From the NCBI GenBank assembly GCA_039193195.1, contig JBCCWS010000058.1, forward strand, positions 1 through 32,804: 32,804 nucleotides of DNA. The letters run 5' to 3'. The notes under the pieces were generated by a model, which searched no databases, had not been told where the DNA came from, and was given only the letters and a program-made list of their open reading frames with translations. Below, piece after piece: positions 24,990 to 32,680 of this stretch (positions are counted from its first letter, which is position 1; the number at the start of each line of letters is the position of its first letter). Source of the DNA: Pseudomonadota bacterium (GTDB taxonomy: Bacteria; Pseudomonadota; Gammaproteobacteria; Steroidobacterales; JBCBZW01). Both the position numbers and the translations under genes were made by a program.

Positions 24990-26435
24990 ATGACAGAGCG
25001 GGGCCCTAAGCGGGCGGAAGGACTGAGCCCAAGTTGGCTGCCCTTTTTGGACATCGCTACCCCGGACCTCCCGCTGCACCGTTTGATTCGTCTCTCCCTC
25101 TTTCAAGTGTCGGTGGGCATGGCTCTGGTGCTTCTTGTAGGCACCTTGAACCGAGTCATGATCGTCGAACTCGGTGTGCCCGCATCCCTAGTGGGCCTCA
25201 TGCTCGCCTTGCCTCTCGTGGTGGCCCCCTTCAGGGCGCTTATCGGATTTCGCTCTGATACACATCGGTGCGAACTTGGGTGGCGGCGAGTTCCCTTCAT
25301 ATGGAATGGCTCCCTGCTTCAATGGGGCGGCTTTGCGATAATGCCGTTCGCCTTACTGGTCCTGGCAGGGAAGGGCGCGTCGGCGGATGCTCCGGCGTGG
25401 ATCGGCCAGGGGTCGGCCGCGATAGCCTTCTTACTTGTCGGCGCTGGCGCTCATACGGTACAGACCGCTGGCCTGGCCCTGGCGACGGACTTGACGGATC
25501 CTGAGTCCCACCCGAAAGTCGTCGGGCTGATGTACGTAATGTTGCTAATTGGGATGATTGGCAGCGCGCTGATTTTTGGTTGGGCACTAACCGACTACAC
25601 CCCCGGGCGCTTGGTACGCGTCATTCACGGCGCAGCGGCGGCGACGCTGGTGCTCAACGCTGTGGCGATGTGGAAGCAGGAGTCGCGTCTCACGCCGGGT
25701 CAAACCCGGGAGGCCGCTCAGCAGGACCCAAGTTTCTCCGAATCCTGGGCGCATTTTTGCAAGGGTGAGCGAACGACTCGGCGTCTGGCAGTCGTCGGAT
25801 TGGGCACGATGGCTTTCGGGATGGCGGACATCTTGCTGGAGCCCTTTGGCGGTCAGGTCCTGTCGCTGTCGGTCAGCGCGACGACCCGATTGACAGCAAT
25901 CCTAGCCCTCGGTGGGCTATTCGGGTTTGCGTGGGCTTCATATTCCTTGGGCCAACGAAGAAATGACCCGTACCTAGCTGCGTTGATTGGTGTAGTGGTG
26001 GGCCTTCCAGCCTTCGGGTTGGTGATGGCCGCAGCGCCGCTACAGGTCCCTCCGCTGTTTCTGCTTGGAAATTTCCTAATCGGATTTGGGGGGGCGCTGT
26101 TTGGCCACGCCACTCTAACGGCGACTATGTCGCGTGCGCCGGCCAAGCAGGCAGGTCTGGCAATCGGCGCATGGGGGGCCGTCCAGGCCACGGCAGCCGG
26201 GGTGGCAGTTGCATTCAGTGGTGCTACGAGAGATCTCGTCACCGCCCTGATGGGTGGCGCAGAGCGAGCGATTGCGTCGGGCTATCACGCGGTCTACGCC
26301 TTGGAGATCGCCCTCCTGCTGGTGACCCTGATGGTGACCGTGCCCCTGCTGCGAAAGAGGCGCTCGGCAGCGCCCACAGCCGAGTCGATTGGGGGGGACC
26401 GCGTGGAGCTTGCGGAGGCGACGAGCAGTCCATGA
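24990..26435 (+). CDS. pucC: PucC/LhaA-type antenna assembly protein (BCD family)
   Basis: 481-residue inner-membrane protein with about 12 helices, of the bacteriochlorophyll-delivery branch of the major facilitator superfamily. Typical stretches: LPLHRLIRLSLFQVSVGMAL, GTLNRVMIVELGVPASLVGL, PLVVAPFRALIGFRSD, RRVPFIWNGSLLQWGGFAIM, ALATDLTDPESHPKVVGLMY, FGMADILLEPFGGQVL and LLGNFLIGFGGALFGHATL. PucC relatives are needed for assembly of LH2 and probably deliver bacteriochlorophyll to antenna polypeptides. ATG 24990 has GGAG about ten bases upstream. It follows pucBA across a stable stem-loop and overlaps the deformylase gene by ATGA at 26432-26435. Codon use is a little less GC-biased than in the flanking genes. 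Confidence 0.95.
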   Translation: MTERGPKRAEGLSPSWLPFLDIATPDLPLHRLIRLSLFQVSVGMALVLLVGTLNRVMIVELGVPASLVGLMLALPLVVAPFRALIGFRSDTHRCELGWRRVPFIWNGSLLQWGGFAIMPFALLVLAGKGASADAPAWIGQGSAAIAFLLVGAGAHTVQTAGLALATDLTDPESHPKVVGLMYVMLLIGMIGSALIFGWALTDYTPGRLVRVIHGAAAATLVLNAVAMWKQESRLTPGQTREAAQQDPSFSESWAHFCKGERTTRRLAVVGLGTMAFGMADILLEPFGGQVLSLSVSATTRLTAILALGGLFGFAWASYSLGQRRNDPYLAALIGVVVGLPAFGLVMAAAPLQVPPLFLLGNFLIGFGGALFGHATLTATMSRAPAKQAGLAIGAWGAVQATAAGVAVAFSGATRDLVTALMGGAERAIASGYHAVYALEIALLLVTLMVTVPLLRKRRSAAPTAESIGGDRVELAEATSSP

Positions 26436-26944
26436 GTCGCCTGCAGATCATCGAGGAACCTGATCCGCGTCTGCGTTTGATCGCCGAGCCGGTAGAGAGG
26501 TTTGATGAAGCACTCGAGTGTCTTGCCCGTGACCTTGTAGAAACACTTCACAGCACAAGTGGCATCGGGCTGTCTGCGCCGCAAGTCGGGCATTCTCTTC
26601 AGCTGTTGGTTGTAGATATGTCCGAGGCGCGAAATGCAGCCGAGATCTACATCAATCCGCAGGTACAGCTTACGGGGCGGCGTTGCATGGTCGAGGAGAG
26701 CTGCCTCTCGCTACCAGGCTTGGAAGGCGTGGTATCGCGAGTGGATGCGGTGCGTGTTCGCGCTTTGAATACGCAAGGGCAACTGTTCGAGAGAGATCTA
26801 GAGGGCATGCATGCAGTTTGCGTGCAGCACGAGATGGATCATCTAGCCGGCAAGCTCTTCACCGATCGGATGGCATTATGGCAGCGCCTGTACATGCGTG
26901 GCGCGGCTGCAGTACGTGCGGGGCTGCAGCGCCCCGCCGCCTAA
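26432..26944 (+). CDS. def: Peptide deformylase translationally coupled to pucC
   Basis: 170-residue cytoplasmic metalloenzyme that removes the formyl group from N-terminal Met. All three motifs are visible: GIGLSAPQ (44-51), ESCLS with metal ligand Cys91, and QHEMDHL with His133, Glu134 and His137. Motif 2 is usually EGCLS; Gly is Ser here, and motif 1 has Ser for Ala, so it may be a specialised paralog rather than the housekeeping enzyme, which normally sits beside fmt. ATG 26432 overlaps the pucC stop (ATGA), and no separate promoter is seen. Since LH2 alpha Met1 carries a modified N-terminus that binds B800, a deformylase made with the antenna could process PucA or PucB. That link is inference. 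Confidence 0.9.
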   Translation: MSRLQIIEEPDPRLRLIAEPVERFDEALECLARDLVETLHSTSGIGLSAPQVGHSLQLLVVDMSEARNAAEIYINPQVQLTGRRCMVEESCLSLPGLEGVVSRVDAVRVRALNTQGQLFERDLEGMHAVCVQHEMDHLAGKLFTDRMALWQRLYMRGAAAVRAGLQRPAA

Positions 26945-27558
26945 CACACGTCGAGCTTGCGTCTCCCGCTTCTAGGCGCATCTCTACTCCACCGTTGCGC
27001 GGCAAAGCGAAGGATGAGACAGGGGTGCTCGCCGCGTAGGCCCGTGCGCGTGTTCCTCGCGTTGCTCGATAGCGGTCTAGGCCGAGCCACAACCCGGAAC
27101 GCCAGCAAAGAAACATCAGGTTAAGGGCAAAAAATGGGATCAGCGAGGCGTCGTAGAATCCACCTATCGCGACGCATAATAGGATAAACAGACTGCTCCC
27201 CGCTGCTATACGTGTGGTTAGGCCTAGGAGCAGACCAACGCCCACGTAGGTAGATCTCGCCGACAATCATCACCAGCGCAACCGGGATGTACAGGGGGAT
27301 CGCTACGTGTTGCAGGAATAGCGAAGCGAATGCGCCAGGCGGCATTTGTGTGAGACGCTCCAGAAACACCTCTCGCAGCACATCGCTTGTCAACCATCCG
27401 GCGAGCAGTTTGTTGACTCCAGCCGCCAGCCAGAATAGGGCGAAGGCAGTTCGCAGAAACAGATGCGCTTGAATGCCAATGAAGCGCAAGGGATGCAACG
27501 CGATCCATCGCCACGACCAGATCGGCTCCGGGACGCCGTGTCGTTCCTGCACTGTCAT
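26859..27558 (-). pseudogene. Frameshifted DoxX/DoxD-like membrane protein
   Basis: Two minus-strand frames make one protein when joined at about base 27246. The first (27558 to 27247) gives a membrane segment LRTAFALFWLAAGVNKLLAG and IPLYIPVALVMIVGEIYL. The second continues VGVGLLLGLTTRIAAG, SSLFILLCVAIGG and LNLMFLCWRSGLWLGLDRY. Together they have the four-helix DoxX layout with the G-E-x-x-L-G-x-x-L-L-x-G motif split exactly at the shift, which looks like one extra base. ATG 27558 overlaps the stop of the upstream exported-protein gene (ATGA). The 3' end runs 86 bases into def on the other strand. It may be a true mutation, an assembly error or, less likely, programmed frameshifting. Confidence 0.6.
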
Positions 27559-28130
27559 CCCGGCGCTCTCGGGGCGCGAGCGTCAATTGCCTCTAGCGCG
27601 TCCCACAAAGGTAGATTCTCACAGAAGCCGCTCACGGAGTTGTCGTTACCCCGGCGCCAGGCTTTGGTGAGACGGTCGATGCGAATAGGTCCGAATTCGA
27701 GCACAGCTGGTTCCAAGCGCAGGCGGGCTTCGGTAACCGTCGGCGTAGACCAGGTGCCGGCTTCGACATGATAAACATGCACCGGTCGGGTATGCCCCCG
27801 CGAAGCGAGCCTTTGCTCGTCGACTGCCGCCAAGATAAGTTCCCAGATGGTAGAGATTTGCGACCAAAAACTGCGTGTCTGCAGGTGGAAGACTGTGAAG
27901 TCGCCAGCGTCGGGTATGGCCCCGTGCTTAGGAGGAGTTACCCCCTGCTCACAGAGCACCGCGGCCTCACAGGTCGTGCAGACCTCCCCGAACTGACCCA
28001 CGAGGAAATACCCCCGGTAGGTCTCAAAGTGCAGCTGTCCATTCGCGACCGATGCCCATCCGATCGCAACCAAGCAGATGCATCGGACAGCTGGATTACT
28101 CCCATTAGGGCCGCGCCGCGGAATCCCCAT
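27555..28130 (-). CDS. Small exported protein with CxxC motif, coupled to DoxX-like gene
   Basis: 191 residues from ATG 28130. The frame stays open to 28253, but the upstream residues look random. A short hydrophobic segment CICLVAIGWASVANGQ reads as a signal peptide. The mature start YRGYFLVGQFGEVCTTCEAA holds C51-x-x-C54 and C60, followed by a Phe/Trp-rich stretch (FHLQTRSFWSQISTIWELIL). The motif is CxxC without a following His, so it is not a c-type haem site; it could bind metal or do thiol-disulfide chemistry. The stop overlaps the DoxX-like ATG (ATGA), so the two were co-translated. I do not recognise a family. It could be decaying along with its frameshifted partner. Confidence 0.5.
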   Translation of the reverse strand: MGIPRRGPNGSNPAVRCICLVAIGWASVANGQLHFETYRGYFLVGQFGEVCTTCEAAVLCEQGVTPPKHGAIPDAGDFTVFHLQTRSFWSQISTIWELILAAVDEQRLASRGHTRPVHVYHVEAGTWSTPTVTEARLRLEPAVLEFGPIRIDRLTKAWRRGNDNSVSGFCENLPLWDALEAIDARAPRAPG

Positions 28131-28894
28131 TCGACCTAGTCTCCACCTTCTGCTTGGAGTCCGAAACTCGGACTGGCCGCTTCCGCGTGCCGGTCGGTAA
28201 GTGGGGTTCCGGACCTCAGTGGCTCCCCAAAGAATGTACGCCGTCTGATGCATCGTGAGAACCGTCGTTCCCGTAATCTATGCCGCGTCACGGTTTCGTA
28301 CCCAATGAACTGCCGCGCCAGACGCGGGACTCTTGCTAGTGACTTGAACTCGCCGTATCGGACACTGCCATGGGGCGGGGCTGGCTACCTCGCCGGTCTG
28401 GCAAGACAGCAAGTCGGAGGACGCTTACAGCACCGACCGAACCCTGGGACAGACACGGTTTTTGGCGGATTTGCTTGGCGGTCGTTCTGCAGCGCGTTGG
28501 CCACCGTGAGAGTGCGCCACTTCTCGCAGGAAGGGGTGATTGAAAGGAGCTGCACTCGCCGAAGTGCAGAGGGACATGAAGCACTGGTCGCAAACCGAGG
28601 GCGAAATGACCGCTGAGCAGAACTGCGATCTCGGTTTGGTATCGTTGTCTGCTCATCGATCGGTTGTCCCTTTCAGCATCGTCCCTACATGCAAGTGAGG
28701 CCGCCCCTGCGTGCCGAGAACTAACGCAATGCTGCGTAGCCTTGGCCCTATGTCCTCAGCTCGCAAACCCACCGCCGGCGGGAGCCTCAAAGGCGTTCGT
28801 ACTCGATGCCCACCCGCTTTGCAGGCGCTTGAGAGGTTAGGTTCCTCGGCGTAGGATCACCCGGACCAATGCTGACCGCCAAAGGGCAGGGATT
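28131..28894. other. Gene-poor 0.76-kb spacer
   Basis: No frame here has convincing protein features on either strand; the longest open frames (about 100-120 codons) have compositions typical of non-coding GC-rich DNA. The run CCTGGGACAGACACGGTTTTT at 28443-28463 recalls short sequences found near mobile elements, but I see no partner copy or transposase. No tRNA or clear terminator is seen. The stretch may be eroded DNA at the edge of the phototrophy island. Confidence 0.5.
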
Positions 28895-29506
28895 ATGGCC
28901 GAGGGAGCGGATACGTCGCGGGCTAGGGGCGCTCACGAAGCACTAACAGAACTATTGGTCGACGGCGGCGGTGGGAGCAGCGGACGGATGGAAGCTGTGC
29001 TTCCCCTCGTCTACGATGAGTTGCGCGCAATGGCGAGCCGTCAGCTGGGCCGTGAACACGAGCGCTACTCCCTGTGCACGACTGGCTTGGTGCACGACGC
29101 TTATCTGAAGTTGGTAGACGACACCCGGGTTTCTTCGCGCGGACGCGCCTATTTCTTCGGCGCGGCTGCCCAGGCCATGCGGCGCATCATCGTGGATCAC
29201 GCGCGCTCACGGTCACGGCAGAAGCGAGGGGGGGACCTTCACTTCACCCTGCTGGATGATAAAGAGCTGGCCATGGGGGAGGCCCTTGAGCAGATTGTCG
29301 AGCTCGATGATGCGCTTGCTCAGTTGCGCGCCCTGAGCCCGCGGCAGGAGCAGATCGTCGAGTGTCGGGTGTTCGGTGGACTGGGAGTGGACGAGATTGC
29401 GGTGGCTCTCGACATTTCCCAGAGCACAGTCAAGCGCGACTGGGCCGTGGCCAGAGCGTGGTTGCTGCGCCAGTTCCGACGGGACAACGCCTCGACTGCC
29501 CAGTAG
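28895..29506 (+). CDS. ECF-type RNA polymerase sigma factor (TIGR02999-like)
   Basis: 203 residues. Region 2 covers LPLVYDELRAMASRQLGREH, TTGLVHDAYLKLVDD and GRAYFFGAAAQAMRRIIVDH, the hallmarks of the Sigma70_ECF/TIGR02999 group. Region 4 is ALSPRQEQIVECRVFGGLGV followed by the helix-turn-helix DEIAVALDISQSTVKRDW. It directs RNA polymerase to a special promoter set. Members of this group often neighbour a serine/threonine kinase or other control gene; here none is adjacent, and the next gene is a convergent LysR regulator three bases away. No anti-sigma gene is close, the only related piece being the remnant at 2.2 kb. ATG 28895 follows GGCAGGGA. Confidence 0.88.
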   Translation: MAEGADTSRARGAHEALTELLVDGGGGSSGRMEAVLPLVYDELRAMASRQLGREHERYSLCTTGLVHDAYLKLVDDTRVSSRGRAYFFGAAAQAMRRIIVDHARSRSRQKRGGDLHFTLLDDKELAMGEALEQIVELDDALAQLRALSPRQEQIVECRVFGGLGVDEIAVALDISQSTVKRDWAVARAWLLRQFRRDNASTAQ

Positions 29507-29509
29507 GAC

Positions 29510-30409
29510 TCAGCTCTCGGGCGGCGACAGCTCGAAGATCGGATGCCCCCTGAGACCGTCGTAGAGCGCATTGGCGACGGCGCGAATGCGTGTCACCTCG
29601 CGTAGGTCCGGGTGGCTTAGGATCCACAGGGATCCCGCGTCGCTGGCGCGCAGGGGAATGCGAAGCACTCGACGAAGCTCGGGGGCGACCTGGTCGCTCG
29701 GCAGCACGGCTAAGCCGAGCCCCGCGCTGGCCAGGGCGGCCATGGTGGTGAAGGCGTTAGCGGTCGCGGTCATTTGATGCCTCCCGGTTCGCTCGGTCAA
29801 CCAACGTAGGGCTGGAAGCGCGGCAAGGGCCGGCGCGGGGCCGACGTAGCGGTGATTAGCTAGGTCTTCCTCTAGGTGAGGCTCTCCCCAACGGCGTAAG
29901 TAATCTTCGCTGCCCGCCAAATACCATTGGTAGTCGGTTACCTTTCGGCCCACCAGATGTTCGGGCGGACTACGGGTGGCGCGAAGGGCCAGATCGGCCT
30001 CGCGACGCGTTAGATCGTACTCGGAGTCACTGACGATTACCTCTACCCGTAGATCAGGATGGGTGATGGACAGCTCTGCCAAGACTGGGGCGACGTGATC
30101 TGCGGCCAGGTTGGCGTTGGTGGTGAGGCGAACGTCGCCTGCAGGTCGCTCGTCTCGCCCCTGGGCGGCCCGGGCGAGGTCATCCACGGCATCGGCGGCG
30201 CGCTCCGCGTTGGCAAGCAACTCACTGCCCGCCGCTGTAGGAAGGTAGCCCGAGGGTAAGCGATCGAACAAGCGCACACCTAGGGCTTGCTCGAGGGCGT
30301 TGAGGCGCCGAAACACGGTCGAGTGGTTCTTGCCGAGGGCGTCCGCGGCCCCAGATAGCGAACCGCGCTTGGCGATCGCCAGGGCGATGGGGATGTCATT
30401 CCAGTTCAT
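29510..30409 (-). CDS. LysR-family transcriptional regulator
   Basis: 299 residues. N-terminal winged helix-turn-helix (about 1-60): AIAKRGSLSGAADALGKNHS, STVFRRLNALEQALGVRLFD, RLPSGYLPTAAG. The substrate-binding domain (about 90-290) shows GDVRLTTNANLAADHVAPVL and ALASAGLGLAVLPSDQVAPE. It is divergent from the DoxX-like/extradiol dioxygenase pair, and the 134-base gap carries a perfect 16-bp palindrome with T-N11-A spacing. It therefore probably controls that pair and itself, in response to an aromatic or quinone-type signal (inference). ATG 30409 lies right at the helix-turn-helix start, as is usual. Confidence 0.9.
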   Translation of the reverse strand: MNWNDIPIALAIAKRGSLSGAADALGKNHSTVFRRLNALEQALGVRLFDRLPSGYLPTAAGSELLANAERAADAVDDLARAAQGRDERPAGDVRLTTNANLAADHVAPVLAELSITHPDLRVEVIVSDSEYDLTRREADLALRATRSPPEHLVGRKVTDYQWYLAGSEDYLRRWGEPHLEEDLANHRYVGPAPALAALPALRWLTERTGRHQMTATANAFTTMAALASAGLGLAVLPSDQVAPELRRVLRIPLRASDAGSLWILSHPDLREVTRIRAVANALYDGLRGHPIFELSPPES

Positions 30410-30423
30410 CGAGCAGACTCAAG

Positions 30424-30439
30424 CTTGCAGATCTGCAAG
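30424..30439. promoter_or_regulatory. LysR-type operator between divergent genes
   Basis: CTTGCAGATCTGCAAG is a perfect 16-bp palindrome containing T-N11-A, the LysR box. Its right half TGCAAGATC (30434-30442) recurs at 30475-30483, 41 bases on, as a possible second contact site nearer the DoxX-like gene. It lies 14 bases from the lysR start. Confidence 0.78.
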
Positions 30440-30543
30440 ATCAGATTTCCATAGTTGGGCTATCGAGGCAAGGATGCAAGATCTAGCCTGTGTCCATCGG
30501 TGCCCACGGCACCACCAACACACCATTCCAGGAGATCACCAAG

Positions 30544-30987
30544 ATGAATCCGAACCCCTCCCACAATGCCGCTGCGCTAACCCTCCGTTTGGGCCTCGGC
30601 GCTGTATTCCTCGCCCACAGCGTCTACCTGAAGCTATTCGTATTCACCCTGCCTGGCACGGCCCAGTTCTTCGAATCTCTCGGCCTTCCCGGTGGGCTCG
30701 CGTACGCGGTTTTCCTCGTCGAAGCGATCGGCGGCATTGCGCTGCTGACCGGGGTGGCGGTACGATCCGTAGCGATCGCGCTGCTAGGCGTCAGCTTCGG
30801 TGCTACATGGGCCCACAGCGGCTCGGGATGGCTGTTTACGAACAGCGGTGGCGGCTGGGAGTTCCCGGCCCTTCTCGCCCTTACCACGGGGGTGCAGGTG
30901 CTTCTAGGCGCCGGTGACTGGCGGCTTCGTCTACCGGTGAGTGTTCCGGCACGCGAACCCACCGCAGCCGCAAGCGCAGCGGTTTGA
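30544..30987 (+). CDS. DoxX-family membrane protein
   Basis: 147 residues with four transmembrane helices. Typical DoxX features: LTLRLGLGAVFLAHSVYLKL near the start, AQFFESLGLPGGLAYAVF, VEAIGGIALLTGVAVRSVAI and a last helix near FPALLALTTGVQVLLGAG. The conserved E-x-x-G-G-x-x-L-L-x-G block is intact. DoxX proteins often accompany redox or oxygenase systems, but their molecular role is unclear. ATG 30544 is chosen because AGGAG (30530-30534) lies nine bases upstream. The next gene starts ten bases after its stop, so they form an operon, read away from the LysR operator. Confidence 0.87.
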   Translation: MNPNPSHNAAALTLRLGLGAVFLAHSVYLKLFVFTLPGTAQFFESLGLPGGLAYAVFLVEAIGGIALLTGVAVRSVAIALLGVSFGATWAHSGSGWLFTNSGGGWEFPALLALTTGVQVLLGAGDWRLRLPVSVPAREPTAAASAAV

Positions 30988-30997
30988 CCCAGTCGCG

Positions 30998-31780
30998 ATG
31001 CGCGGTCTGTTCCTATCGCACGGAGCGCCCGACGTGCTGTTGGGGGCTCATCCGGCGCGCCAGTTCTGGCGTGATTTGGGGCGGCGAATGCCCACACCCT
31101 CGGCGGTCGTCGTAGTGTCCGCGCATCACAAACACCCCTACGTGCAAGTGAGTGCGGATCCGTCACCAGCTACCGTGCACGATTTCGTTGGGTTTCCAGC
31201 AGTTCTCGGCGAGACGGTGTACCCGGCTCCCGGGGCACCCGAACTGGCGCTGAAACTCAGCGAGGCGATCAGCCGCGCCCATCCGGCGCTTCCCGTGCGG
31301 GCGGTTGCGCGTCGTGGCCTCGATCACGGTGCTTGGGTGCCGCTGCTCGAGTTGCTGCCGCGGGCCGATGTACCGGTGGTGCAGGTGAGCCTGTTGACTG
31401 ACGGCGCCGATCCGAGATTGCTTCCAGAGCGTCACCTGGGACTTGGCGCGGTGCTAGGGGCGGCTTTGCCGGACGGCGTGCTGCTGATCGGCTCGGGATC
31501 GTTGACCCATGCGGTCCCCGAGCGCAGCCAGACCGGGTGCACCCCTGGCTGGGTACAGGATTTTCGTCAATGGCTGCACGAGGCTATCGCGCGTGAAGAC
31601 ATCGATACGCTGTTGGCCTATCGCTCTTACGCCCCGTACGCCGCGCGCAACCACCCCACCCCGGAGCACCTGATGCCGCTGTTCGTGTTGCTGGGCACGT
31701 TCGGCATCGCGGGTGCACGGCCCCTGCATGAGAGCGTGATGCACGATGTTCTAGCGATGGACGCCTATGGTTGGGATTAG
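30998..31780 (+). CDS. Class III extradiol dioxygenase (DODA/LigB-like, YgiD type)
   Basis: 260-residue cytoplasmic enzyme of the LigB superfamily, which opens catechol rings with a non-haem metal. Motifs: LFLSHGAPDVLL (His8), VVVVSAHHKHP (His43), RRGLDHGAWVPLLEL and IGSGSLTHAVPE, the usual metal ligands and catalytic His positions of 4,5-DOPA-type dioxygenases. C-terminal HPTPEHLMPLFVLLG and LHESVMHDVLAMDAY also fit. The true substrate is unknown; related bacterial proteins are often annotated only by fold. ATG 30998 begins directly at the conserved N-terminus (MRGLFLSHG). The frame is open about 20 codons upstream, overlapping the DoxX-like gene. Co-transcribed with DoxX and probably controlled by the divergent LysR. 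Confidence 0.9.
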   Translation: MRGLFLSHGAPDVLLGAHPARQFWRDLGRRMPTPSAVVVVSAHHKHPYVQVSADPSPATVHDFVGFPAVLGETVYPAPGAPELALKLSEAISRAHPALPVRAVARRGLDHGAWVPLLELLPRADVPVVQVSLLTDGADPRLLPERHLGLGAVLGAALPDGVLLIGSGSLTHAVPERSQTGCTPGWVQDFRQWLHEAIAREDIDTLLAYRSYAPYAARNHPTPEHLMPLFVLLGTFGIAGARPLHESVMHDVLAMDAYGWD

Positions 31781-31926
31781 TTCTGTGGAACTGACCTCGG
31801 GGCTGGGCTGGGCGACTAGGAGTTGCACTGCAGGGACGGTGGGTGCTGCTCTCGCGTGAGCATACCTAGCGAAATTCACTTGTGCGGGCTACCTTAGGGG
31901 CGGGTACAGGGTGTTGAGGGCTAGCA

Positions 31927-32469
31927 ATGCCAGACTTCTGGGGTAAGTTGATATCGGCGAAGAGCGCGATAATCGTCGTGATGTTCCTGCTCCCATTCGT
32001 GAACGTGTCGTGCACTGGCATGGCCAGCTACACGCTCACCGGTTTAGATATGGTCGTAGGCACAACTATAGAGGTCAAAGACTTGCCGAGCTTCGACGGG
32101 CGGACGCCCTCGCGAGTCAATCGGGAGCTGGTGCCACCTCGGCCCGCCGCATTCGTCGCCCTCGTAGCAGCCTTCGTCGGTCTGTCGTTTGGACTGGTGT
32201 CGGTCGCTCAGGCGCGCATTGTGACGGCGCTTTCCTCGGTACTCGGCATGGGCGCTTTGCTGACGCTCAGGGGGGCCATTGCGCGCGAGGCGATGCTAGA
32301 GGGTGGAGGGCTGATAGTGGTTGCCTTTCAGTTCCCGTTCTGGTTCGCCTTCTTCTTGTTCTTGGCCTGTCTGGTCGCGAGCGGCGGAAGGTTGTTGGAT
32401 CACTTCCGCTACAACACGTTCGTAATGAGGCTGCGTCGCGCCGGCCGAGTGATCAGGGGCGAGGCCTAG
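31927..32469 (+). CDS. Small four-helix membrane protein of unknown function
   Basis: 180 residues with four predicted helices: SAIIVVMFLLPFVNVSC (about 13-29), PAAFVALVAAFVGLSFGLVS, IVTALSSVLGMGALLTL and PFWFAFFLFLACLVASG. The first helix ends in LPFVNVSCTG, then YTLTGLDMVVG, a pattern shared by uncharacterised bacterial membrane proteins. The Cys may be exposed on the outer face. The C-terminus is basic (RLRRAGRVIRGEA) and probably cytoplasmic. ATG 31927 has a weak GAGGG about eight bases upstream. It follows the dioxygenase after 146 bases and appears to be separately transcribed. Confidence 0.65.
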   Translation: MPDFWGKLISAKSAIIVVMFLLPFVNVSCTGMASYTLTGLDMVVGTTIEVKDLPSFDGRTPSRVNRELVPPRPAAFVALVAAFVGLSFGLVSVAQARIVTALSSVLGMGALLTLRGAIAREAMLEGGGLIVVAFQFPFWFAFFLFLACLVASGGRLLDHFRYNTFVMRLRRAGRVIRGEA

Positions 32470-32680
32470 TCGAGTAGCGTGCGCTGATCAGTAGGGGTGT
32501 GGCTTCGAGCTCGTCTGCCCCTCTGGCGCCAGAAGCGTGTCAGCTGTTCTATTAGGCTTCGTAGTGCCTTACAGTCTTATTCCTGGGTCCGTGTTATCGC
32601 AGCACTTTGCGAACACTAGGCAACGGCATAGAGCGTTTGGGGGCTGGTGCGTATTTCTAGCGGGCGCTAGCCTGCTTTAT
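32470..32680. other. Right-edge intergenic region
   Basis: No gene seen. The inverted repeat CTAGCG-GG-CGCTAG at 32657-32670 lies 10 bases after the stop of the possible partial gene on the minus strand and could be a weak terminator for it; the plus strand has CCTGCTTTATT after it. Confidence 0.4.

Noticed and set aside
28443-28463. CCTGGGACAGACACGGTTTTT as a possible mobile-element or REP-type scar
   Set aside because: Only one copy, no inverted partner and no transposase in the window.
28248-28656. Open frames of about 105-120 codons on both strands in the spacer
   Set aside because: No domain, signal or membrane features, and no ribosome binding site; composition fits non-coding GC-rich DNA.
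30300-30917. 205-codon plus-strand frame overlapping lysR and the DoxX-like gene
   Set aside because: It runs antisense through the LysR helix-turn-helix codons and out of frame through DoxX; both real genes have strong family motifs.
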